A stretch of 46,396 nucleotides of DNA from Verrucomicrobiota bacterium (GTDB lineage Bacteria; Verrucomicrobiota; Verrucomicrobiia; Limisphaerales; SXTU01): assembly GCA_016871445.1 (NCBI GenBank), contig VHDH01000015.1:1-46396 (forward strand), given 5' to 3'. Positions 34,831-43,634 of this stretch are shown here, one piece after another. The first letter of the stretch is position 1, and each line of letters opens with the position of its first letter. The notes beneath the pieces are model-generated. The model searched no databases and was not told the origin of the DNA. It saw nothing but the letters and a program-made list of their open reading frames with translations. A program made the position numbers and the translations under genes.

Positions 34831-36165
34831 ATGCGGCAGGTGAATCTAGGCATTATCGGAGGCGGAACCGTCGGCGGCGGCGTGTTCCGAGCCATTCAGC
34901 GGAACGGCGCCCTCATGGCGTCGCGGCTGGGCGTGTCGCTGTCCATTGCGCGCGTCGCAGTGCGCGATGCCAAGAAGGCCCGAGCGGTTCGCATCCCCGC
35001 CAAGCTGCTTGTCACGGATTGGCACGCTGTAGTAGCCGACCCAGCAGTGAACCTAGTCGTCGAGCTGATGGGCGGCACCACCACGGCAAGGCAGGTCGTG
35101 CTCGCCGCGCTCAAGCTGGGCAAGCCCGTCGTCACGGCAAACAAGGCCCTGCTCTCCGCGCACGGGGAAGAATTGTTTAAGGTGGCACAGCAGCATGGCA
35201 CCAATCTCTATTACGAGGCGAGCGTCGCGGGCGGCATTCCGATCATCAAGGTGCTGCGCGAGGGGCTCATTGGAAACCGTATCACGCGGCTCTTTGGCAT
35301 CGTGAACGGCACCTGTAACTACATCCTCACGCGCATGAAAGATGAAGGCGCGGACTTCGCTGCCGTGCTCGCCGACGCCCAGCGGCTCGGTTATGCGGAG
35401 ACACCGCCAGATCTCGATGTAGACGGCCACGACGCCGCGCACAAGACCGGCATCCTTGCATCGCTCGCGCATGGCTTTTGGGTAAATCCCAGACACATTT
35501 ACACGGAAGGCATTCGCAGCATCACGCGGCAAGACATCGAGTTTGCGAGGCAACTCGGCTACACGATTCGCCTACTAGGCTGCGTAAAGACAGCCAACGG
35601 CGTCCGCCACAAACCCCCTCACCCCCATAGGCAGTCAGCTATTCAAGTTAGCGTTTATCCCGCGCTGATCCCAAATTCCCATATTCTCGCCAATGTTAAC
35701 GGTGTCTTTAACGTGGTGCTTGTTCGCGGCGATGTCGTGGGTGACACGCTTTATTATGGACGTGGCGCGGGGAAGGACGCCACGGCGAGCGCCGTGTTGA
35801 GCGACCTCGCCGACGCCGCGCTCGACCTCAAATACAAGAGCAACCGCCGCGTGCCGCCGTTTGTGCCGCACGAGCGCGACGGCGCGGTGCTTTCGATCGA
35901 TGACGTGGTTTCGCGGTATTACGTCCGGCTCAGCGTGGTGGACAAGCCTGGTGTCTTCGCGAAAATCGCCGCCGCGCTCGCGCGCGCGAAGATCGGCATC
36001 TCGTCCATCATCCAGCCTGAAGGCCACGAGGGCGAGACGGTGCCGGTCATCCTGATGATTCACGACGCGCCCAACGCCGCGATGAAACGAGCGCTTGCCC
36101 AGATTGCCAAACTTGCCGCGATCAAGGGCGAGCCCGTCATGATTCGGGTGGAGAATCTTGAGTGA
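34831..36165 (+). CDS. hom: Homoserine dehydrogenase
   Basis: 444 residues. The NAD(P)-binding start is VNLGIIGGGTVGGGVFRAIQ; the catalytic region shows GKPVVTANKALLSAHGEELF, YEASVAGGIPIIK, GNRITRLFGIVNGTCNYILT and YAETPPDLDVDGHDAAHK; a C-terminal ACT domain starts near YYVRLSVVDKPGVFAKIAAA. The enzyme reduces aspartate semialdehyde to homoserine, and the ACT domain suggests feedback control by threonine. Around residue 255 a run HKPPHPHRQS interrupts the region that normally leads directly into VxPxLIPxxH, so it carries a short extra loop of about ten residues. thrC follows after one base. Confidence 0.95.
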   Translation: MRQVNLGIIGGGTVGGGVFRAIQRNGALMASRLGVSLSIARVAVRDAKKARAVRIPAKLLVTDWHAVVADPAVNLVVELMGGTTTARQVVLAALKLGKPVVTANKALLSAHGEELFKVAQQHGTNLYYEASVAGGIPIIKVLREGLIGNRITRLFGIVNGTCNYILTRMKDEGADFAAVLADAQRLGYAETPPDLDVDGHDAAHKTGILASLAHGFWVNPRHIYTEGIRSITRQDIEFARQLGYTIRLLGCVKTANGVRHKPPHPHRQSAIQVSVYPALIPNSHILANVNGVFNVVLVRGDVVGDTLYYGRGAGKDATASAVLSDLADAALDLKYKSNRRVPPFVPHERDGAVLSIDDVVSRYYVRLSVVDKPGVFAKIAAALARAKIGISSIIQPEGHEGETVPVILMIHDAPNAAMKRALAQIAKLAAIKGEPVMIRVENLE

Positions 36166-36166
36166 A

Positions 36167-37522
36167 ATGAGCCCGCTCCTTTTCCGGTCCACCAACGGCC
36201 AGTCGCCGTCCGTCAACCTCCGCGAGGCCTTCCTCGCCGGGCAGGCGCCCGACCGCGGGCTGTATGTACCCGAGCGCTTCCCGCACATCGCGCCGGCGGA
36301 AATCGCCGAGTTCGCCGGACTGCCGTATCGGCAGGTCGCCTTCCGCGTGCTGCGCAAGTTCACCGACGGCGTCATCCCGGACGACGCCCTCGCCGCGATG
36401 TGTGACCGCGCCTATGACTTTGGCGTGCCGCTCGAAGTCATCCAGCGCGGCGTGCACCTCATGCGGCTGGACCAGGGCCCGACCGCGTCCTTCAAGGACT
36501 TCGCCGCGCAGATGATGGCCCAGATGTTTGGGCGCTTTTTGCAGGAGGTCGGCGGGCAGGTCACCATCCTCACCGCCACCAGCGGCGACACCGGTGCGGC
36601 CGTGGCGCACGCGTTCCACGAGGTGCCCGGCGTCCGAGTCATCGTGCTGTTCCCCCTCGCCGAGGTCAGCGAGAGCCAGCGCAAACTCATGACCACGCTC
36701 AAGGAAAACATCCGCACCGTGGCCGTGGACGGGAAGTTCGACGACTGCCAGGCGATGGTGAAGCGCGCCTTCGCCGACCCCGCGCTCGAGCGCATCCATC
36801 TTTCCTCGGCGAACTCCATCAACATCGGCCGGCTGCTGCCACAGAGCGTGTATTACTTCTACGCCGCCTCGCGCCTCGCGTGGCCCGGCGAGCCGATGGT
36901 CTTCAGCATCCCGAGCGGCAACTTCGGCGACATGATGGGCGCGGTCGTCGCGCGCGAGATGGGCCTGCCCGTGCGCAAAATCATCGCCTCGGTCAACGAC
37001 AACGACGCCTTCCCGCGCTACCTCGCCAGCGGCGTCTATGAAAAGATTTCCCCCTCGCGCAACTCCGTCTCCAACGCGATGAACGTCGGCCACCCGAGCA
37101 ACCTCGCCCGGCTCGTCGCGGTCTATGGCGGCCACATGGACGAAACCGGGAAAGTTCATCGCCCGCCCGACCTCGCCGCGATGCGTCGCGACCTCTTTTC
37201 CACCTCCATCAACGACGAGCGCACACGCACGTCGCTCCGTGAGTTTTGGAACAAGTATCAGATTCTCCTCGAACCGCACGGCGTCGTCGCGTGGCAGGGC
37301 TTCCTGGACTGGTGCGCCGTCGAGCCGCTGGGCAATACGCCCGCCGTCATCGTTGAGACCGCCAACCCGGCGAAGTTCCCCGAAGAAGTGGAGAAGGTCG
37401 TCGGCTGGGCGCCCGATGTGCCCGCCGCCATGACCGCCGGACTTCAGCAGACCGAGGACTACGACCGGATGGAAGCGAATTACGACACCTTCCGACATTA
37501 CTTGCTGGCCCGGCACGCGTGA
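36167..37522 (+). CDS. thrC: Threonine synthase
   Basis: 451 residues from the ATG one base after the hom stop; a TTG three codons earlier overlaps hom and is less likely. PLP is bound by Lys110 in QGPTASFKDFAAQMMAQ. TATSGDTGAAVAHAF is the phosphate-binding loop, and NSINIGRLLPQSVYYFYA and SGNFGDMMGAVVAREMGLP also match the family. Threonine synthase converts O-phosphohomoserine to threonine. The close spacing indicates translational coupling with hom; the homoserine kinase gene is not in the window. Confidence 0.95.
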   Translation: MSPLLFRSTNGQSPSVNLREAFLAGQAPDRGLYVPERFPHIAPAEIAEFAGLPYRQVAFRVLRKFTDGVIPDDALAAMCDRAYDFGVPLEVIQRGVHLMRLDQGPTASFKDFAAQMMAQMFGRFLQEVGGQVTILTATSGDTGAAVAHAFHEVPGVRVIVLFPLAEVSESQRKLMTTLKENIRTVAVDGKFDDCQAMVKRAFADPALERIHLSSANSINIGRLLPQSVYYFYAASRLAWPGEPMVFSIPSGNFGDMMGAVVAREMGLPVRKIIASVNDNDAFPRYLASGVYEKISPSRNSVSNAMNVGHPSNLARLVAVYGGHMDETGKVHRPPDLAAMRRDLFSTSINDERTRTSLREFWNKYQILLEPHGVVAWQGFLDWCAVEPLGNTPAVIVETANPAKFPEEVEKVVGWAPDVPAAMTAGLQQTEDYDRMEANYDTFRHYLLARHA

Positions 37523-37665
37523 ACTAAATGGCCAGTGTATAAACTTCCCTTGTAACCGCGAGGATACGCACCACGCATCGAACCAGCATTCATGAGTTCT
37601 TGGGGGATTCTGGCCGCAATCAACTTTGCACTTTGAACTTCGCCCGAGGCGCTCAAAATGTCGCC

Positions 37666-38607
37666 ATGTCCGCCTACGCGCAGTTACTAGAAGCCGCCAT
37701 TCGCGACTTAGAGGAACGCAAGGCCGCCGGTGAGCGCTTCATCGCCATCGCGCCTGAGACTTTGAGCGCGCTTACCACTTCTCAGTCGGTCCCGACACCA
37801 GCGCGCACCCAGCCTGCGGAATCCTCCACGCCCGCAGTCCGCTCTACCTCCACGCCCCGGGCTAGTGGTTCGCCCCCGCGGTTGCCCGCCATCCGGTCAA
37901 CGGCCACGCCGCTCAACGCTCCTCGCCCTGTGGCCGCACCACCGGCGTTACCCCTGCTAAACATAACTGCCGCCGAAAAACCCGCCGCCTTTGCCGCGCT
38001 GCGCGAGCGGGCATTGGCCTGCACGAAGTGCCCGCAGCTCGTTACCACGCGTAAGTCTGTCGTCTTTGGCACGGGCGACCCGAATGCACAGCTTATGTTC
38101 GTGGGCGAGGCGCCAGGCGCGGACGAAGATCAACAGGGCGAGCCGTTCGTAGGCCGCGCGGGACAACTACTCACACGCATTATCCAAGCTGCGAACCTCA
38201 GTCGCGAAGCTGTTTACATTGCCAACATTCTCAAGTGCCGACCTGATACCCCGCTCGGCACGCCAGGAAATCGTCCCCCGCGCCCAGAGGAGCGGGCCGC
38301 CTGCCTGCCGTATCTACTGGAGCAGATTCAGCTCATCCAGCCACGCGTCATCGTCGCGCTCGGTGGCACTGCGGTGGAGGGGCTGTTTGGCCAGACGGAA
38401 TTCCGCATCACTCGCCAGCGCGGCAAATGGATGGACTTCCACGGTACGCCAGTGATGCCGACCTTCCATCCCAGCTACGTCCTGCGTGCCGAGGAAGGCC
38501 CTGACAAGGGTCGCGCCACTAAGCGCCTAGTCTGGGAGGACATGCTGCAAGTCATGGTACGCCTCGAAATGCCGATCAGCGAAAAGCAGCGGGGGTTTTT
38601 CAAGTAG
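37666..38607 (+). CDS. Family-4 uracil-DNA glycosylase (Fe-S type)
   Basis: 313 residues from the ATG encoding MSAYAQLLEAAIRDLEERKA; an upstream in-frame extension has no coding character. Residues 45-105 are a Pro/Thr/Ser-rich linker. The catalytic domain starts with CTKCPQL (C119, C122), then GEAPGADEDQQGEPFVGRAG (G147 onward), CRPDTPLGTPGNRPPRPEER with the following AAC, and HPSYVLR near the end. Four cysteines bind a 4Fe-4S cluster. The enzyme removes uracil from DNA. The helical N-terminal region and linker make it longer than the usual 200-residue core. Confidence 0.93.
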   Translation: MSAYAQLLEAAIRDLEERKAAGERFIAIAPETLSALTTSQSVPTPARTQPAESSTPAVRSTSTPRASGSPPRLPAIRSTATPLNAPRPVAAPPALPLLNITAAEKPAAFAALRERALACTKCPQLVTTRKSVVFGTGDPNAQLMFVGEAPGADEDQQGEPFVGRAGQLLTRIIQAANLSREAVYIANILKCRPDTPLGTPGNRPPRPEERAACLPYLLEQIQLIQPRVIVALGGTAVEGLFGQTEFRITRQRGKWMDFHGTPVMPTFHPSYVLRAEEGPDKGRATKRLVWEDMLQVMVRLEMPISEKQRGFFK

Positions 38608-38701
38608 CCGCACTGCAACGCAAGAACGCACTAATGAACAGAGCTGACGTCAAAATTGTGCCCGCTTCTGCTTTTGCTTACTCACGCGGCCCATTTGCCC
38701 C

Positions 38702-40201
38702 GTGAGGAAGCCTTTAAAAATCGGCTTGTGGCTACTTGGCTTCGTCGTGTTGGGCGCGCTGGGCTTGTGGCTGGAGCACGAGCGGGCCAAGGCGCGACTG
38801 GCGGCGCTTAAGGCGGACCTCGTCGCCAAGGGCGAGAAGCTCGCCATCGCCGACCATGTGCCAAAGCTCCCGCCCGCGCTTTCGAATGCCGCGCCAGACG
38901 TGATCGCCGCCGCCAACCGGCTCACGCGGTTGAAGCCCGAGAGGCAGCCGGCGCGCATGCAGATGGTGGCGCCCGGCAAGGCCCGCGTGACATGGCGGCA
39001 GCCCGAGTTGCCGAGCGAGAAAGAGCCCGACCTCTGGCCGTTCGCCATGGCTCATGTGGAAGACAATCGCCCGTTGCTCGTGGAGATGGCCGCGGCATTG
39101 GAGCGTCCGGAGATGGTGTTCCAGCTCGACTACTCGAAGAATTTCCATCTGCTGCTGCCGCATCTGAGCACAATGAGGCAGGCGGCGGGGATCCTCGCCA
39201 CCGCGACGCTGGTGGACTTGCATGCGGACCAGCGTGCCGACGCTTTTACGAACCTTTTGGCAGGCGTGCGATTGACCCGTTTGCAAGAGGAGCCGTTGAC
39301 TATCTCCCAACTCGTGAGGATCGCCAGCGGGCAAATTGCGGTGCAGACGACTTGGGAGGCGCTACAATTCCCCAGCTGGCAGGATGGGCAGCTGCTAGCC
39401 CTGCAAACAGAGTGGCAGGCGTGGGACTTGCAGCGCGGTTGGCTCGCCTCAGCCAACATGGAGCGGGCATTCGGCGCGGACGTTTCTGCGCAATGCCGAG
39501 CCAACCCCGCGATGTTCTTCAGCACCACCGGGTCAAGTGCGAGCAGCCGGCCATTTTTTGCTGAACTCCTGCGGGATCCCGCGAAAGCTGCAGGGCGTGC
39601 GCTGCAATTCATGGTCGGAATTGGATGGACGCTCTGGTTTTCTTACGATGACGAGCGTTGGTCGCTCCAATATCAACACCTATGGCTGGACGGCGCACGG
39701 CAGGCGCTCAAGGAGGGCGCCTTTGCCCCCTCATGCAAGCAAACCACCGTCGCGGTCAAACCGTTTGAGACGCCACCGAAGACCATGCTAGTATCCTGCT
39801 TGACGTTGCCAGCGTTGGGAAAAACTCACCAAAATTTCGCCAAGTTTGAAACCACCCGCCGCCTGACCTTCACCGCCATCGCCTTGCACCGGCACCGGCT
39901 GAAGCATGGGAAGTTCCCTGTATCGCTCAGCGCGCTGGTGCCGGAGTTTCTCGCCGAGATACCACGTGACTTCATGGACGGCCAGCCGCTGCGCTACCGA
40001 CTGGACCCGGACGGCCAGTTCCGCCTCTGGTCCGTGGGCGAGGACTTCAAGGACGACGGCGGCGATGCGACCACTGTGGGTGCGCCCAGCACAAATCCGT
40101 TCAACTGGCTCAATGGCCGCGACTGGGTCTGGCCGCAACCCGCGAGCGAGGCGGAGGTAGCCGCTTTCCACGCTAAGTTGGAAGTCAACCGAGGGAAGTA
40201 A
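38702..40201 (+). CDS. Membrane-anchored protein with pseudopilin-like C-terminal domain
   Basis: 499 residues, GTG start (RKPLKIGLWLLGFVVLGALG). One N-terminal membrane helix at about 6-23 is followed by a large, mostly helical exported domain of no recognised family. The last 110 residues read AIALHRHRLKHGKFPVSLSA, LVPEFLAEIPRDFMDGQPLR, YRLDPDGQFRLWSVGEDFKD, then DGGD, the pattern of the C-terminal domain of major pseudopilins (hG-x-P-x-sL, D-x-dG-x-plrY, SxGxDxxDDGG). Proteins like this are common but uncharacterised in Verrucomicrobiota. It starts 94 bp after the glycosylase gene. Confidence 0.75.
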   Translation: MRKPLKIGLWLLGFVVLGALGLWLEHERAKARLAALKADLVAKGEKLAIADHVPKLPPALSNAAPDVIAAANRLTRLKPERQPARMQMVAPGKARVTWRQPELPSEKEPDLWPFAMAHVEDNRPLLVEMAAALERPEMVFQLDYSKNFHLLLPHLSTMRQAAGILATATLVDLHADQRADAFTNLLAGVRLTRLQEEPLTISQLVRIASGQIAVQTTWEALQFPSWQDGQLLALQTEWQAWDLQRGWLASANMERAFGADVSAQCRANPAMFFSTTGSSASSRPFFAELLRDPAKAAGRALQFMVGIGWTLWFSYDDERWSLQYQHLWLDGARQALKEGAFAPSCKQTTVAVKPFETPPKTMLVSCLTLPALGKTHQNFAKFETTRRLTFTAIALHRHRLKHGKFPVSLSALVPEFLAEIPRDFMDGQPLRYRLDPDGQFRLWSVGEDFKDDGGDATTVGAPSTNPFNWLNGRDWVWPQPASEAEVAAFHAKLEVNRGK

Positions 40202-40353
40202 CCCCCGTTCCAGTCAGCTCCGGGAGCGCCATGGCGAGAGCGGTCAAACTTTCTACTTCATAATTCAGCCCGCGAGCGCGGTGCATTCGTTATTAGGAAA
40301 AACCACGGCATGTGTACATCCACGAAGATGCCAGCCGATCAAACGCCTGCTGA

Positions 40354-40740
40354 TCAAAGCAACCAGCCGATCAAGATGACTTCCGATATCACCAGTGCAA
40401 CCAAACCGAGCAAAATCAACGCTTCGCGGACTCGGTTGCTAGTCTGCTGCACCTCGGCAAGCCAGAACTGCACCTTGGCCGCGCCCAGTTCGATGAGGTC
40501 GCCGTTGCGAAGCAGATGATCATCGAATTCCGCGCCATTGACGCTGGCGCGGCCGTGACCGAGGCGGCGCAAGCGAAATCCATCGGGTACGACTAGGTCG
40601 AGTTGTAGATGATTTTCCCAAACGCCCATGTCGACGAGGCGGAGGTCATCAACTTCTGCGCGGCCGATGATGCAGGGAAAACGGCGCGCATGGTGTGCGG
40701 TGCCCGCGCGGCTGCCATTTAGGACGCGTAGCTGGACCAT
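40354..40740 (-). CDS. Tail-anchored FHA-domain protein
   Basis: 128 residues. The N-terminal 95 residues fit an FHA domain: VQLRVLNGSRAGTAHHARRF, IIGRAEVDDLRLVD, WENHLQLDLV, SVNGAEFDD, LLRNGDLIELGAAKVQFWL. The usual GR, SxxH and NG positions are present except that the SxxH serine is replaced (WENH). A hydrophobic C-terminus (ALILLGLVALVISEVILIGW) predicts a tail anchor with the FHA domain in the cytoplasm. Its start codon overlaps the stop of the Wza-like gene (TGATG), so the two are translationally coupled. FHA domains read phosphothreonine; a role in controlling the exopolysaccharide machine is inferred from position. Confidence 0.8.
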   Translation of the reverse strand: MVQLRVLNGSRAGTAHHARRFPCIIGRAEVDDLRLVDMGVWENHLQLDLVVPDGFRLRRLGHGRASVNGAEFDDHLLRNGDLIELGAAKVQFWLAEVQQTSNRVREALILLGLVALVISEVILIGWLL

Positions 40741-41324
40741 CAGAAATAGCGGCGAGGAACGTAGACGCGATCGTCGTGAAAAAGCGGACGATCAAGCTTA
40801 GGATTCTTGAGGGCGGCTTTGCAGTCCACGATTTCCTCGGCCCCGGTCGCGCCGCGCGTAATAGTAACCTTAGTCTTATCACCAAATTCGCTAAAATCAC
40901 CGGCGACGGAGATGGCCTTGAGCAAAGTGAGACCAGGCGTATAGGGATAGCGGTTCGGCGTGCGCACGAAGCCACCTACATACACCCAACGATCCTCCTG
41001 CTTCACCGTCACGGTTATCTTAGAATAAAAGTTCGGCACATAGCGGGAGCGGATCTCGGCTTCGAGCTGAGGCCGGGTCTTACCTGCTGCGACAAATGAT
41101 TGGTCGAGGTGCAGGGTGATTTTGCCGTCATCGCCGATGGCTAAGTCCGCGCCGATGTTTCCGGTGGGCAGGTCTGAGAGGCTGACTTGGATCTTCTCCC
41201 CGATACGCAGCGTGGCGGAGGGGTCGGCCCCGCGCGGAGTGCTGGGACCCACCGGGGGAGTGTCACAGGCCAACCCAAGACAACAGAGCAGCGACAGGGC
41301 CGAGAGTTTCCAATCTTTGCTCAT
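40740..41324 (-). CDS. Wza-like polysaccharide export lipoprotein
   Basis: 194 residues. The leader ends CCLGLAC (lipobox, Cys20). The polysaccharide-export domain is IRIGEKIQVSLSDLPTGNIG-like in form, continuing DGKITLHLDQSFVAAGKTRP, then an SLBB domain (DRWVYVGGFVRTPNRYPYTP and GLTLLKAISVAGDFSEFGDK). It is about half the length of E. coli Wza and lacks the C-terminal outer-membrane helix, as in many non-enterobacterial homologues. It lies 36 bp downstream of the Wzc-like gene and overlaps the FHA gene. It should form the periplasmic/outer-membrane conduit for exopolysaccharide. Confidence 0.9.
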   Translation of the reverse strand: MSKDWKLSALSLLCCLGLACDTPPVGPSTPRGADPSATLRIGEKIQVSLSDLPTGNIGADLAIGDDGKITLHLDQSFVAAGKTRPQLEAEIRSRYVPNFYSKITVTVKQEDRWVYVGGFVRTPNRYPYTPGLTLLKAISVAGDFSEFGDKTKVTITRGATGAEEIVDCKAALKNPKLDRPLFHDDRVYVPRRYF

Positions 41325-41360
41325 GGGATAACGGGTTTCCGGCGGCAGTGAAGCGGGGAA

Positions 41361-43538
41361 TTAGTATTTCGGCTTGATCGGCATTGTGGATTCAGCCGCG
41401 CCGTGAGGTTTGCGAGAGTCAATTTTACCCATCGGTTTGCCGTTGGCCGACGGCTCGTCGGCGTTGTTGTTGCTGTGATAATGATAGCCGCTGTAGTAAT
41501 AGTATGATGCGTCGCTCGCAAGGTTGATGTTATTAAGCACGACACCTAAAAGACGGCCACCGACTTTTTCAACCATCTGGCGCGAGCGAATGGCCAGCGA
41601 CTGAGGGTATTTTCGGTATTGGATCACAAGGATGGCCAAGTCCGCCCCGCTGGCGAGCACGGTGGCATCGCTGACCCCCATAATGGGCGGGGCATCAAAG
41701 AAGACGAAGTCGTACCGACTCTTGGCTTCCTTGATGAAATCCTTCATTTGTGGTGAATTTAGGATGCCGAGCGCGCTGCTTGGGAGGCGACCGCTGGGTA
41801 GGAAGTGTAAATTGTCGAGCGACGTGGTTTGCACCACCTCCTCAAGTTTATTTTGGCCGAGCAGATGGTTGGTGAGGCCAAGTGAATTGGTAAGACCAAG
41901 GCGCTTGTGAAGGCTAGGGCGGCGGAGGTCGGAATCCACGAGCAACACCTTGTTACCATTCTGGGCGAAGACAGTTGCAAGGTTTAGGATGGTGGTGGAC
42001 TTGCCTTCACCTGCGCCGCCGCTGACGACAGTGATGCAGTTGGCTTTTTCGTCTTTACGAGTAAAGAGGACGTTGGTGCGTAGCACGCGGTAAGCTTCGG
42101 CGTGGGGGCTGTCGAGGCCTTCGTCTAGGAGGGCACCCACATTTTGCGGTATCACGGCTAACACTGGTGCGGAAAGGGCTCGCTCTACGTCGTCGATGGT
42201 CTTGACGCTGGTGTCGAGATACTCGATGAAGAAGGCAAGACCGATTCCCATGACCAAGCCGACGAAGCAGCCGAGGGCGATGTTAAGCACAAGCTTGGGA
42301 TAGGCGGCTTTCACAGCCGGCTCAGCGAAATCGGTGACGCGAACAGCGGTGGTGCGGCCGATGGCGGCGTCGTTTTCCTCGACGAGTATCTTGGTCTTGA
42401 CGGTCTGTTGGAGGCGCTGAGCCTGTTCGAGTTGGTTTAACGCGAGCAGGTAAGACCGATTCTTCTCGGCGGCAGTGCGGTTGCGCTGCTTGGCCTCCTC
42501 AAGCTTGGCTTCAGTAAGGGTGAGCGCGGCCGTCTGGGCTTTCAAGTCTGTCTCCAAGCCGAGCGTGATACCTTTGACCCGGTCGTCCACCTGCTGGTTG
42601 AGCTTTTGAATGACAGCTTGCATACGGAGGACTTCCGGATGCTGGGGGCCGAGATCGCGGCTCTTGCCCACAAACTCCTTCTCCGCGAGGCTATATTCTT
42701 CCAACCGACGGGAGAGGATCTCGTCATTGACGACTGGGCCGAGCGCATTACGCAGCTGATCCGGCGCAATCTTTTTTAATTCAGTAAAGCGCGTCTGCTG
42801 CTTGGTAAAGATGCCACGGATCTCAATCAACTGCTGCTCCAACGCACGTATGGTGTCGGTCTCCAAAGACATGATGCCGGCTTGGTTTTCCACAATCACG
42901 TTGAGGCCTTGGTCTTTGAGGATGCGATTTACATTGCTTTCCGCGCTGCTGACCAATGCGTCGTGCTCAGCGAGCTTTTCCTTGAGCACTTTGATACCCT
43001 GCTCGGCGAGGCGCTTCCGCAGGTCGTCGCGGTTACCTTTGTAAACCTCAGCAATCTTGTTGGCGATCTCGGCGGCTTCGGCTTTGTCTTTGCTGTAGAC
43101 GTTGACCTCAATGATGGAAGTGTTTCGGACATTGCGAGGGTCGATTAACTTGCTGAGGACTTGAAAGGCCTTCTGCCGGGACTCGCCGAGCAAGTATTTC
43201 TGGTTCCAGCGCTGCACTAACTTAAGGTCGTCTATGACCCTATAGAGCACATCTTTAGACTGGAGGATCTCGAACTGGGTCATCACGAAGTAAGGATCGT
43301 AGACCATCTGCATTTGCTGCGAGGCGAGCAGGTTGATGTCGCCCGTGTCCTTTTGCACGTCCATGCGGACAGTGCTCATGTAGGTAGGCTCAATCCATTG
43401 CGTGATCAAGGTGGTTGTGACCACCACGAGCAAAAAGACCGTGAAAATGATCAGCTTACGCATCCGGATGATGCGCCAATAATCAAGGAAGTGTAGCCGC
43501 TGCTCGGCAGACTCAGTGGCGGGTGACGCGGCGTCCAT
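41361..43538 (-). CDS. Wzc-like polysaccharide co-polymerase / BY-kinase
   Basis: 725 residues. Two membrane helices flank the periplasmic coiled-coil part: MRKLIIFTVFLLVVVTTTLI (about 26-45) and LVLNIALGCFVGLVMGIGLA (about 415-435). The cytoplasmic kinase has Walker A SGGAGEGKST (Lys513), Walker A' VLLVDSDLRRPS and Walker B FVFFDAPP (Asp615). A tyrosine cluster SYYYYSGYHYH lies near residue 680, the autophosphorylation tail of bacterial tyrosine kinases. Together with the Wza-like protein it controls chain length and export of an exopolysaccharide. An intrinsic terminator lies just upstream of its start. Confidence 0.95.
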   Translation of the reverse strand: MDAASPATESAEQRLHFLDYWRIIRMRKLIIFTVFLLVVVTTTLITQWIEPTYMSTVRMDVQKDTGDINLLASQQMQMVYDPYFVMTQFEILQSKDVLYRVIDDLKLVQRWNQKYLLGESRQKAFQVLSKLIDPRNVRNTSIIEVNVYSKDKAEAAEIANKIAEVYKGNRDDLRKRLAEQGIKVLKEKLAEHDALVSSAESNVNRILKDQGLNVIVENQAGIMSLETDTIRALEQQLIEIRGIFTKQQTRFTELKKIAPDQLRNALGPVVNDEILSRRLEEYSLAEKEFVGKSRDLGPQHPEVLRMQAVIQKLNQQVDDRVKGITLGLETDLKAQTAALTLTEAKLEEAKQRNRTAAEKNRSYLLALNQLEQAQRLQQTVKTKILVEENDAAIGRTTAVRVTDFAEPAVKAAYPKLVLNIALGCFVGLVMGIGLAFFIEYLDTSVKTIDDVERALSAPVLAVIPQNVGALLDEGLDSPHAEAYRVLRTNVLFTRKDEKANCITVVSGGAGEGKSTTILNLATVFAQNGNKVLLVDSDLRRPSLHKRLGLTNSLGLTNHLLGQNKLEEVVQTTSLDNLHFLPSGRLPSSALGILNSPQMKDFIKEAKSRYDFVFFDAPPIMGVSDATVLASGADLAILVIQYRKYPQSLAIRSRQMVEKVGGRLLGVVLNNINLASDASYYYYSGYHYHSNNNADEPSANGKPMGKIDSRKPHGAAESTMPIKPKY

Positions 43539-43551
43539 GGGTTAGAAAAGC

Positions 43552-43581
43552 AAAAAAGGCCAGAGTTTGTTGGCTCCAGCC
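43552..43581 (-). terminator. Intrinsic terminator between barrel and Wzc-like genes
   Basis: On the minus strand GGCTGGAG and CTCTGGCC form an 8-bp stem (two G-T wobbles) around an 8-nt loop, followed at once by six T (43557-43552). It ends only 13 bp before the Wzc-like start codon, so it should cut or attenuate read-through from the outer-membrane barrel gene. Confidence 0.6.
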
Positions 43582-43634
43582 TCCCTCGCGAATTGCCAAG
43601 CCGTCAATCAGTAAGATACCCCAAGCAGAACCCC

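Noticed and set aside
36137-37516. 459-codon minus-strand frame opposite thrC
   Set aside because: Antisense shadow of threonine synthase, with Gly/Ala/Arg/Val-biased composition and no domain pattern.
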